The translations under genes and the position numbers were made by a program. A stretch of 64,000 bases of DNA from positions 620,001 through 684,000 of the forward strand of contig CAWGTF010000010.1 of NCBI GenBank assembly GCA_963825425.1. Reading direction: 5' to 3'. Source of the stretch: PALSA-607 sp963825425 (GTDB lineage Bacteria > Actinomycetota > Actinomycetes > Acidothermales > Acidothermaceae). Position 1 is the stretch's first letter; every line of letters begins with the position of its first letter. Below are positions 56,391 through 64,000 of this stretch, piece by piece. The notes beneath the pieces were generated by a model. The model was not told the DNA's origin, made no database searches, and worked only from the letters and a program-made list of their open reading frames with translations.

Positions 56391-57076
56391 ACCACCTCCA
56401 GCGACCCCGCCGGTTCTGGCGCCACGCCGTGCTCGGCCTGGCCCGGCACATCGTCGCCACGATGCCGTGGGTGACGCTGCTCGCCGGCTGCGCGAGCGGA
56501 ACAGTCGTACTCGCCCTCATGGCTCACTTTGCCGGGCACTCGCCGCTCAACCAGGACAACGTCCGCGTGACGTTCCTGCCCGCCGTCGGCGCGCTGGCCT
56601 TCGTCCCGCACGTCCACTTCCGGCCGGTCGTCCAGACCACCGCCGTCCCGACCTGGATCGCGCCCGCTGGGCAAGTACTGCTCGCCCTACCCGTCGTCGC
56701 GCTGACCTGCTGGGTGCAACTGGGTCTGATGGCCAGCACCTTCCCCGCGCACTTCGCGGGCCGGCTGCCCGCGGTGTATCCGCTGATAGCCCAACTCACC
56801 GGCTGGAGCCTGCTCGCGCTGTCGATCGCCACCTGCTGCGAACGCACCCGCTACGCCGCACTGAGCGGCGCGATCGCCGCGCCCGTCACCTTCGTCGCGA
56901 TCGCGGCCGCGTCGTTCCTGCCGCCGTTGGATCGGCACCTGCTCAGCCCGCCGGATTCAGCTCGCGCCGCCACCATCGCCTGGTACTCGATCGCCGCCGC
57001 CACGGGTGCGCTAGCGATCCTCGCGATCCGTGATCAATGGCACCGCTACACCCGCAGACTCCACCGCTGGATCTGA
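56378..57076 (+). CDS. ABC transporter membrane protein, second subunit
   Basis: 232 residues with about six transmembrane helices: LLAGCASGTVVLALMAHFAG, VLLALPVVALTCWVQLG, LIAQLTGWSLLALSIATCC, GAIAAPVTFVAIAAASFLPP and TIAWYSIAAATGALAILAIR. It overlaps the preceding permease by 13 bases, so both belong to the sigma/anti-sigma/ABC operon and presumably form the membrane channel with the ATPase. No family name can be assigned. It is convergent with the cellulase gene. Confidence 0.75.
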   Translation: MHDVNHLQRPRRFWRHAVLGLARHIVATMPWVTLLAGCASGTVVLALMAHFAGHSPLNQDNVRVTFLPAVGALAFVPHVHFRPVVQTTAVPTWIAPAGQVLLALPVVALTCWVQLGLMASTFPAHFAGRLPAVYPLIAQLTGWSLLALSIATCCERTRYAALSGAIAAPVTFVAIAAASFLPPLDRHLLSPPDSARAATIAWYSIAAATGALAILAIRDQWHRYTRRLHRWI

Positions 57077-57093
57077 TCGGCGTCCCTTGTGAG

Positions 57094-59064
57094 TCAGTGC
57101 AGGGCGAGTTGTGACGCGGCCGCGATGATCGCCGCGCCGGTCATGTCCAACGCCGGCTCATCGGTCTGCCACGACCGCACGTCGTCGACGAAGCTCGCCG
57201 TCGAGGTATCGAACGCGGCGAACTTGTCGACGCCGTTCGTCGGGCACTTGCGCATCCCGTCCTGCAGTCCGCCGAGCCCGCCCTCGAAGTTCGAGTTGTC
57301 GTTGGGGCCGTTCACGACTGCACCCACAGCGATCGCCGGCCCGACACCGTGCAGGTTGCCGCTGAGGTTCGCCACTTGGTGCTGCATGCAGTCAGGGAAC
57401 GTCGAGCCCTCGCCGACCATGAAGCTGGTCCCCCACGCGTTCGCACCGAACAGCCAATCGCGCTGCTCCGCCGCGAACGCGTCGAACCGGTGGTCGCCGG
57501 TCAATTCGGTGTACCAGGCCTCAACCGCGATCCACCCGAACGTGTGCGAGTCGACGTCGAACTGGTTGATGTCGCCCGCCGCGCGGAAGGTATCGCCCGC
57601 GGCGTGCGTGACCCCGAGTTCAACTTGCCGCTTCAGATCCTTGATCAGAGCCGCCTTGCTGACGGCGAGTGTCGGATTTCCCGCAGCAGCCATTGCGTGC
57701 ACCAGATCGGTGTGTGCGAGCGCGCTGGTGTCGTAGAGGTTGAACGTGTCGCCAGCTGCCGCGTCGTCCGCCATGTAGTCCTTCGCAAAACCCGCAGCAG
57801 CGATCAGGTACGGCATGGCGTTGTGCGACAGCTTCTGAGCAGCCAGTGCGATTTCGGTCGCTCCGAGTTCCATGTCGTCGTGCCAGGTCGTCTCCGGGTA
57901 GTACGCCTCGGGATCGGCAGTCACCAGCGGGGACGGCGGGTTGCTGATGTTCGCCATCGCGTACAGCGACGTTGCCTCGAAGTATTCGTACTGCGCTCGC
58001 GCCGGGTTGGTGGCCGCATCTACCTGGGCAGCCAACGCGAAGGCGGCCGACACCCGCCCGACCAGGTTCGGACTGATCTGGTGGCCCGGCGCGGCAGCCT
58101 CGAAGACTGGGCGGTTGACAGTTGCATAGCGATCCAACGGGTCGGTGTCGGTGGCGTCCGCCTGCGGCAGCCGCCACAGGTCGTGGTCGCCGTTGAACGT
58201 CGGGTTAGTGGTGTCGCTGCCGTTCCCGGTGCCGATGCCCACCTGCAAGTACAGGGTCTTGGTCGACGGCTGCCACATCTTGTCGAGCCAGCTCTGCCCG
58301 TACGCGGCTTCGGTCTTCAGGGCGGACGGCGCGGAGTTGCCCAACGCCCGAACGCTTGCGTACAGCACCACGTCGCCATACGCCGCGGTATGGGTGAACT
58401 TCAGGTAGTCGCCTGCGTCGTACCAGCCGCCTTCCGCGTTGACGGTGGGTGCACCCTTGACCTTGACGAGCGGCGAACCCGCAACCAGCGAGTCATCGCT
58501 TGTGGTGTCGACGAAGTCGGGGGTTTGGTAGACGCTGGCATGCGCGTCGTTCAGGTGGGCCGGCTGCCGATTCAGCGGCCCAGCGATGACGTCGGCGCCG
58601 TCGCGCTGCACTTGGTAGAAGTTGACGCCGTCGCGGACGACCTGACCGTAAAGACTGGCGGCGCTCTCGATCGCGAAGGACGGCGACTCCGCACTTGCAT
58701 CGCCGTGCACGTCCAGGCGATAGGTACCAAGCGTCCCAAGCCCGCTGAAGGTGATGTCGTACACATCGGGATAGTTGCTGTTCCACGGCCCGCGGTTGGT
58801 GGTGCCAACAGTGCCGTGCGCAACGACATGATTCGCGCTGTCGACGACGTCCCACGTAGCGTGTCGCACCCGGTGGTTCGCCATCAGGTACGCGTGCTTC
58901 GCATCTGTCGGCAGGTATCCCACCTGGTCGACGCGCACCACAGCCGCGGGTGTTGGCTGGCTCGACGCCGCATCGGCAGGCGCGGCCGCTAGCGACCCGA
59001 GGGCAACGCTGGCGAACAGCACGGTGGCTGCCGGGAGGCTGATCCACTGCGAGGGACTCATCAT
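57094..59064 (-). CDS. Secreted glycoside hydrolase family 9 endoglucanase with N-terminal Ig-like domain
   Basis: About 656 residues. A signal peptide (ISLPAATVLFASVALGSLAA, cleavage near PADA) leads into a CelD-type Ig domain (VVRVDQVGYLPTDAKHAYLM to RLDVHGDASAESPSFAIE). The GH9 catalytic domain has GGWYDAGDYLKFTH with the nucleophilic-water Asp pair, CMQHQVANLSGN, AVVNGPNDNSNFEGG and WQTDEPALDM, whose Glu is the general acid. It is expected to hydrolyse beta-1,4-glucans outside the cell, inverting configuration. ATG 59064 was chosen ahead of the signal peptide. A palindrome lies 15 bases upstream. Confidence 0.93.
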   Translation of the reverse strand: MMSPSQWISLPAATVLFASVALGSLAAAPADAASSQPTPAAVVRVDQVGYLPTDAKHAYLMANHRVRHATWDVVDSANHVVAHGTVGTTNRGPWNSNYPDVYDITFSGLGTLGTYRLDVHGDASAESPSFAIESAASLYGQVVRDGVNFYQVQRDGADVIAGPLNRQPAHLNDAHASVYQTPDFVDTTSDDSLVAGSPLVKVKGAPTVNAEGGWYDAGDYLKFTHTAAYGDVVLYASVRALGNSAPSALKTEAAYGQSWLDKMWQPSTKTLYLQVGIGTGNGSDTTNPTFNGDHDLWRLPQADATDTDPLDRYATVNRPVFEAAAPGHQISPNLVGRVSAAFALAAQVDAATNPARAQYEYFEATSLYAMANISNPPSPLVTADPEAYYPETTWHDDMELGATEIALAAQKLSHNAMPYLIAAAGFAKDYMADDAAAGDTFNLYDTSALAHTDLVHAMAAAGNPTLAVSKAALIKDLKRQVELGVTHAAGDTFRAAGDINQFDVDSHTFGWIAVEAWYTELTGDHRFDAFAAEQRDWLFGANAWGTSFMVGEGSTFPDCMQHQVANLSGNLHGVGPAIAVGAVVNGPNDNSNFEGGLGGLQDGMRKCPTNGVDKFAAFDTSTASFVDDVRSWQTDEPALDMTGAAIIAAASQLALH

Positions 59065-59078
59065 CGTCACCAGACTGT

Positions 59079-59093
59079 TAGGAATCCTTCCTA
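59079..59093. promoter_or_regulatory. Palindrome TAGGAA-N3-TTCCTA upstream of the cellulase gene
   Basis: TAGGAATCCTTCCTA is a perfect inverted repeat with a 3-base centre, ending 15 bases before the GH9 start. Similar TTAGGAAA..TTTCCTAA palindromes are, as I remember, common before secreted hydrolase genes in actinomycetes. Its position over the transcription start region suggests a repressor site. Confidence 0.55.
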
Positions 59094-59286
59094 CCGACCC
59101 ACGAAGGGTAGGTCGCGAGACAGGTGGCGTCAAGGCAGCCGCCGCCGTCTGGCGGCCCCACCCAAAGCGGACAATCTCTCCCTTGGGGAATTTCACCAGA
59201 AGTACGTCCCAACAACTCGCTGACCTGCGGGTTTACCTGTGCTCTCGCGGGCTTGATTCGCGAAATCCGGTGCCGATAACTGGCTG

Positions 59287-61671
59287 GTGCTAGCCGCCGC
59301 CCGCGCCACCCAACTCCTCGCCGAGTTCCTTGCGGTGGTCTCGTCGTTGCCCGACGCCGAGGCGGCCCTAGACGCCGGTGTCGAAGGTGCTGCACTTGCG
59401 CTGGGGGCACAAGTTGCCGCGGTGGTCTGTGCCGGTCGGGCTCGGACCTCGGTCGGCTATCCCGCGGACGGCGTGCCGCATGAAGAACTGGCACAAGTCG
59501 CGGCCGGCGACCGCGACTCTACTCGCTGTGCCCACGGCCGATCGGCCAGCGCGGGCGATTGCCGTCCCAGTGAGTTCTCTGGACGGACACCTCGTCGTAG
59601 CGCGCATCGGTGACGAGCCCTTCAGCCCCGAGGAAGTGGACCTCGCGCGCGGCATGGCGCGGGTGATGGACATGACTTTCCAGATGCTGCGCACGCTGGA
59701 CTCGGAGCGACGGTTGCGCGACCACAGCGAGCGTCAGGCAGCCGAGAATGCGGCATTGCTTGTCTCACTGCGTGCACGGCAACGATTGTCTGAGGAGCTG
59801 TCCGCGATCCAGCGCGCGATTTCGCGGCGCGACCCACTCGCCGACATCCTCGACTCGGTTACCCGCGGCGTCCGCGATCTACTCGGTGACGAGATCGCCG
59901 TCCTGCGTCAAGGTGCGCCGACGCTGTCGGCCGAGCACTCGGCGTCCGAGCCATGGCTCCCGGCCGAATACCAGATCGTGTCGGCGGCCGGCGGTCCCAG
60001 CGAACTTGGTGAATGGTTGGCGACCGTACCGATGCCCGACCACCTTGCGCCGGGTCGAGCCATGCGACCGGACAAGAGCGTGCACCACTACACCTTCACC
60101 GCTGGGCCTTCGCGAGTGCGAGCGCACCGCCACGGGTGCGGACCGCGATCGCGGCGCCGGTGCACGAGAGCGGCAAGGTTATCGGCAGCCTCGTGGTCGG
60201 CTCGTGCGATCAGGCTCGCGAGTTCTCTGACAGTGACCACGCCACCCTGCTCGCCTTCGCGGAGCACGCCAGCCTTGCTGTGACGGACGCGAATACTTTG
60301 GAGGCGATGTACCGCGCGTTCCACGACTCGCTGACCGGCTTGGCAAGCCGTGCGTTGTTCCTCGACCGGCTGCATCACGGCCTGCTACAGGCAGTGCGCA
60401 CAAGAACGAACCTGACGCTGCTCTTCATCGACCTCGATCACTTCAAAGCCGTGAACGACACGCTCGGGCACAGCGCGGGCGACGACCTGCTCATCACAGT
60501 CGCCGAACGACTGCGGCAATGCCTTCGAGCCAGCGACACGGCAGCCCGCTTCGGTGGCGACGAGTTCGTGGTGCTGTTGCATGCGACGAGTGCGGACGCC
60601 GCGACGGTCGTCGCCGGGCGCATCATCGACGCAATTCGGGCGCCAATCGTGGCGGGCGGCAGGGAGGTCTTCGTCGGCGCGAGCATCGGTATCGCCGCAA
60701 GTGACTGGGGAACCGTGAGTGCGGACGAGCTGCTTCGCAACGCGGACGTCGCGATGTACCGCGCAAAGCGAGCCGGGCGCGGTCAATACGCGACGTTCGA
60801 GCCGCAAATGCACGCGACCGTCGTCGAACGGCTGCAGCTCGAAGCCGACCTGCGTCTCGCGTTGGATCGCGGCGAGATGGCCGTTCACTACCAGCCGGTG
60901 GTCTCGCTCGCGACCGGTGAGGTCACCGGCGTCGAGGCGCTACTGCGCTGGAACCATCCACATCGCGGGCAACTCGTCGCAGCTGATTTCATCGCCGTCG
61001 CCGAGGAGTGCGGCGCCCTCGTGCCTATCGGTATGTGGGTGTTGCGCGAAGCGACCTTGCAGGTGCGGCGCTGGCAACTCCACCATCGCAGACCGCTGAC
61101 CGTGAGCGTAAACATCTCAGCCGGCCAACTGGCTCAACCAGGGCTGTGCGCAGAGATTGCCGAGGCACTTGCCGTCAGCAGATTGGAGCCGGCCTGCTTG
61201 ATCCTGGAGATCACCGAGGCTTTGATCATTGCGGACGCGGCGCCAACGCTGGCCCGGCTGCACGAGCTGAAGGAAGTCGGCCTGCAACTTGCCGTCGATG
61301 ACTTCGGTGCGGGGTACTACTCACCGACTGCGTTGCAGCGTTTCCCGGTCGACATCGTGAAGATCGATCCGTCATTCGTCGACGGCATCGGATCGTCGTC
61401 CGATGCCACAGCGTTCGCTCGAAGAATCGTCGACCTCGCCCACAGCCTCGACATGCGGATCATCGCCGAGGGCGTGCAAAGGCGCGAGCAGCTCGATGAG
61501 TTGCGTCTTGCCGAGTGCGAGTTTGCCCAGGGCTACTACTTCGCCGAACCGTGCACGACCGACGAGCTGCCCGGTCTGCGCAGCGGGCGAGTGGGCTCGT
61601 GGTCGTTGGACGAGGGTGCACAATCGGCGTCGCTCCCTGCAGCTGGAGCCTCGGCTGAACCAGCCTCTTAG
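59287..61671 (+). CDS. GAF-GGDEF-EAL cyclic-di-GMP signalling protein (frameshifted)
   Basis: Corrected length is ~790 residues. Two GAF-like sensor regions (residues ~1-150 and ~180-330, with TAIAAPVHESGKVIGSLVVG) are separated by a coiled linker. The GGDEF domain has LTLLFIDLDHFKAVNDTLGH and the active site RFGGDEFVVLL. The EAL domain has VEALLRWNHPHRG, SVNISAGQL, LEITEALII, AVDDFGAGYYSPTAL and VKIDPSFVDGI. Both active sites look complete, so it may make and degrade c-di-GMP. There is no membrane segment, so it is cytosolic. One extra base lies near 59500, and a net two-base gain near 60104-60135. The TAG stop overlaps the convergent isochorismatase stop. Confidence 0.88.
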
Positions 61672-62237
61672 GCGCCTTTGTTCGCGGCGAAATCGCAGCG
61701 TCTGCCGTACTGACCGTCCCTGCGCGACGCCCGGGAGCTGTGTGGTACTTCCAGTACAGGTTGGTGTGCGCGATGACCTTGTCGGGAGGCGGCGCGCCCC
61801 ACGGTGACTGGTCTTCAGTCGTGTGTGCGTCGCTGACGAGCGTGGCGTCGTAGCCGCGGACGATCGCACCATGAAGTGTCGATCGAATGCACTCGTCGGT
61901 CTGCGCACCCGAGACTATGAGCCGGCCGATGCCTTTCGTCGCGAGCACCGACTCCAGATCGGTCTCCTCGAACGCGTCGGCGTAGTACTTCTGCACCAAC
62001 ACCTCCGACTCCAGCCGAACGAGCTCAGGCACGTACTGCCAGCTCTCACTGTCTTTGGGCAGGTCGTCGCTGTTGTGCTGGACCCAGACGACGTCGACGT
62101 CGGCAGCCCGCGCCTTGTCGACCAAGAGTGGCGATGTTGGCGACGACGGCGTCTCGGTCGTAGGCCTCTCCGACGATGCCGTTTTGGACGTCGATCACGA
62201 TCAGCGCCGTGTTGGGTCGATTCTCCAGCGTGGTCAC
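61668..62237 (-). CDS. Isochorismatase family cysteine hydrolase (frameshifted)
   Basis: About 188 residues after correction. NTALIVIDVQNGIVGEAYD supplies the catalytic Asp. After one extra base near 62123 come DVVWVQHNSDDLPKDSESWQ and VQKYYADAFEETDLESVLA with the catalytic Lys. LIVSGAQTDECIRSTLHGA holds the nucleophilic Cys and cis-peptide region, and VIAHTNLYWKYHTAPGRRAG leads to the C-terminus DFAANKGA in another frame, reached by a further shift near 61700. It probably hydrolyses an amide; the substrate is unknown. Its TAA overlaps the GGDEF-EAL stop by two bases. Confidence 0.82.
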
Positions 62238-62304
62238 GGTGCCCTCCCGAATCTGAGCGATCTGCTGTTCGAGCAGGCTATGCCAGCCCGCCGCTTCCGT
62301 CTCG

Positions 62305-62318
62305 ACCGAACGTTCGGT
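62305..62318. promoter_or_regulatory. PaaR-type operator upstream of paaN
   Basis: ACCGAACGTTCGGT is a perfect 14-base palindrome matching the ACCGNNCGNNCGGT core I recall for PaaR, the TetR-type repressor of phenylacetate catabolism in corynebacteria. It lies 66 bases before the paaN ATG and just upstream of TACTAGGCAT, a possible -10 element. No paaR gene is in the window. Confidence 0.75.
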
Positions 62319-62383
62319 TTACTAGGCATACCGACGGCCGTTCCGCGATGCGGGCGCCAGCACACGCGGGAGGCTCTCGACCG

Positions 62384-64000
62384 ATGCCCGATCCTGCTGC
62401 ACTGATCGCGAGGCACGCCCCGCTGCTGGCACAGGCGCGCGAGGCCGCGCGGACGCGGGAGTACTTCTCCGCCTTCGCCGAATCGCCGTCCACCCGCATC
62501 TGGGGTGAGGCCGCGCCGCCGGACGGCAGGGCCGCGTTCGATGCGTTGCTGCACCAGACGTTCCCGCTCCACACGCCGGGCGCGCGCGGGTTGATCGCGC
62601 CCGAGTCGCCGCCCTACGGGATGCCGCTCGACATCAGCTATCCGCACCTGCACGCCGACGGCGTCGACGAACTTGTGCGCGGTAGCTAAGAAAGCCATGC
62701 CCGCCTGGCGCGACGCCGGACCGGAGATTCGGACCGCGATCGGTATCGAGATCCTGACCCGGATCAACGCGCGCAGCTTCGAGTTCGCCCACGCCGTCAT
62801 GCACACCAGCGGGCAGGCGTTTGTGATGGCCTTCCAGGCCGGCGGCGCGCACGCGCACGAACGCGGACTCGAGGCAATCGCCTACGCCTACGACGCAATG
62901 ACGCAGGTGCCCACGTCGGTGAGTTGGGAGAAAGCCCGCAGCAAGGGAGAACCCCAGCGACTGGCCAAGACATTCACGATCGTGCCTCGAGGGGTCGCGC
63001 TGGTCATCGGTTGTTCGACGTTTCCGACCTGGAACAGCTATCCCGGCTTCTTCGCGAGTCTGGTGACCGGCAACCCGGTCATCGTGAAGCCGCACCCGCA
63101 CGCTGTCCTGCCGCTCGCGCTGACGGTCGGCGTTGCCCGCGATGTCCTGACGGAGTACGGCTTCGACCCGAACCTGATCACCCTCGCGGTCGACGGCACA
63201 GGCGAAACCGTTGCGAGCACGTTGGCGATGCACCCGGACGTGCGCGTGATCGACTACACCGGCTCCACTTCGTACGGCGAGTGGCTCGAGGCGAATGCGT
63301 TACAGGCGCGGGTCTTCACCGAGAAGGCAGGGGTGAACTGCGTCGTCATCGACTCCACCGACGACCTCAACGGCCTCGCTGCCAACCTCGCGTACTCACT
63401 GTCGCTGTACAGCGGTCAGATGTGCACGACACCGCAGACGATATTCATTCCTCGCGCGGGCATCGAGACCGAGAGCGGACCCGCCAGCGTTACCGACGTC
63501 GTTAGCGCACTCGGCTCCGCGCTCGACGACTTGCTCGGTGATCCCGCGCGTGCGGTCAACATGCTCGGCGCAATCGTCGATGACGCAGTGCTGCGCCGTC
63601 TCGATGAGGCATCGACCGCCGGCGAGGTGCTGATCAAGTCGCGGGCAATCGAGCACCCCGAGTTCGCTGCTGCGCGGGTGCGGACGCCACTTGTCGTACG
63701 AGCCGCAGCTGATGCGGATGCCTACCGCCACGAATGTTTCGGCCCGATCGCCTTCATCGTAGAGACCGCAGACACGGCAGCCAGCCTCGATGCCTGGCGC
63801 CGGATCGTCGAGGCGAGCGGGTCGTTGACGGCGTCGGTCTATACGACGGACGCCGATGTGCTGGCCGCGGCGCACGCCGTGGCCCTCGACACCGGCGTGT
63901 CAATGTCGAGCAACCTCACGGCTGATACGTACGTCAATCAGACCGTCGCGTTCTCCGACTATCACGGTACCGGCGCGAACCGGGCTGCCAACGCGACCCT
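62384..64000 (+). CDS. paaN: Phenylacetic acid degradation protein PaaN, aldehyde dehydrogenase-like (one frameshift, runs off the right edge)
   Basis: NAD(P)-dependent aldehyde dehydrogenase fold of the PaaN group. The N-terminal PaaN-specific part (ARHAPLLAQAREAARTREYF, TFPLHTPGARGLIAPESPP) is followed, after one extra base near 62672, by KKAMPAWRDAGPEIRTAIGI. FTIVPRGVALVIGCSTFPTW and ASLVTGNPVIVKPHPHAVLP form the cofactor site. FTEKAGVNCVVI holds the catalytic Glu and LYSGQMCTTPQ the catalytic Cys. ~540 residues are visible and the end is missing. ATG 62384 has GGGAGG upstream. The PaaR-type palindrome supports a role in phenylacetate breakdown. Confidence 0.9.

Noticed and set aside
62305..62318. 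Operator belonging to the isochorismatase gene
   Set aside because: It lies between both divergent genes and could affect both, but the match to the PaaR core and the paaN gene make paaN the better target.
4263..62690. Programmed +1 frameshifting as the explanation for the split genes
   Set aside because: The shift sites share no slippery codon, are not followed by stop codons, and occur in very different genes; error is simpler, although the one-sided direction is kept as a finding.
1..64000. tRNA, rRNA, transposase or integrase genes
   Set aside because: None could be recognised by sequence or motif on either strand.

Overview
The window is high-GC DNA from an actinobacterium (Actinomycetota). 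Several families that are essentially actinobacterial support this: SepH, DUF3710, DUF3093, DUF4193, DUF5998, DUF7455, a HrdB/SigA-type sigma factor and a separate ParC/ParE pair. The left end follows the order I recall for the Mycobacterium tuberculosis ceoBC-dut-suhB neighbourhood. GTG starts are common and stop/start overlaps (GTGA, ATGA, TAATG) are frequent. I cannot name genus or species. No rRNA, tRNA, CRISPR array, transposase or phage gene was seen.

Layout. 1-9.3 kb: aconitase (cut by the edge) behind an AcnR-type operator, an RNA methyltransferase fused in frame to a DUF6941-like domain, an APC permease, the two TrkA proteins CeoB/CeoC, an OB-fold protein, DUF3710, dUTPase, a thioesterase, and the small DUF3093/DUF4235/DUF4193 genes. 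9.7-15.5 kb: suhB, ferrochelatase, an adenylate-kinase-like gene, sepH and a kinase-less membrane sensor. 15.7-17.1 kb: a BNR-repeat protein coupled to a MoaD-like protein. 17.3-22.5 kb: an operon of a small protein, a cytoplasmic subtilisin-like protease, a sigma factor, a small beta-rich protein and a TPR-CHAT (caspase-like) protein. This is the strongest candidate for a poorly described system. 22.5-35.3 kb: sulfurtransferase, alkaline-phosphatase-type enzyme, DUF5998, polyphosphate glucokinase, M48 peptidase, then parC and parE flanking a ROK protein, a PLP lyase and a Tat-exported esterase. 35.3-39.7 kb: lipoprotein, DUF7455, an MFS exporter with a divergent TetR repressor and two palindromic operators, and a GNAT-like gene. 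39.9-44.2 kb: glpF-glpK-glpD for glycerol uptake and oxidation. 44.2-48.5 kb: a heptad-repeat protein, a repeat-bearing intergenic region, a CWB2 cell-wall protein and sigA. 48.7-52.3 kb: a WXG100-like protein plus serine hydrolase pair, GNAT, HhH-GPD and DUF1684 genes. 52.4-57.1 kb: ECF sigma, anti-sigma and ABC transporter operon. 57.1-64 kb: GH9 cellulase, GGDEF-EAL protein, isochorismatase-family enzyme, and paaN (cut by the edge) behind a PaaR-type operator.

About 21 otherwise well-conserved genes, including parC, parE and dut, are split between reading frames. Nearly every break that can be placed is one extra base, with no clear case of a single missing base. This is most simply insertion-biased error in the assembly, so such genes are annotated across their full span and marked as frameshifted. 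The breaks are clustered: none were seen in about 35-45 kb or 46-55 kb, but many lie in 4.4-9 kb, 17.6-22.4 kb and 29.8-32.8 kb.
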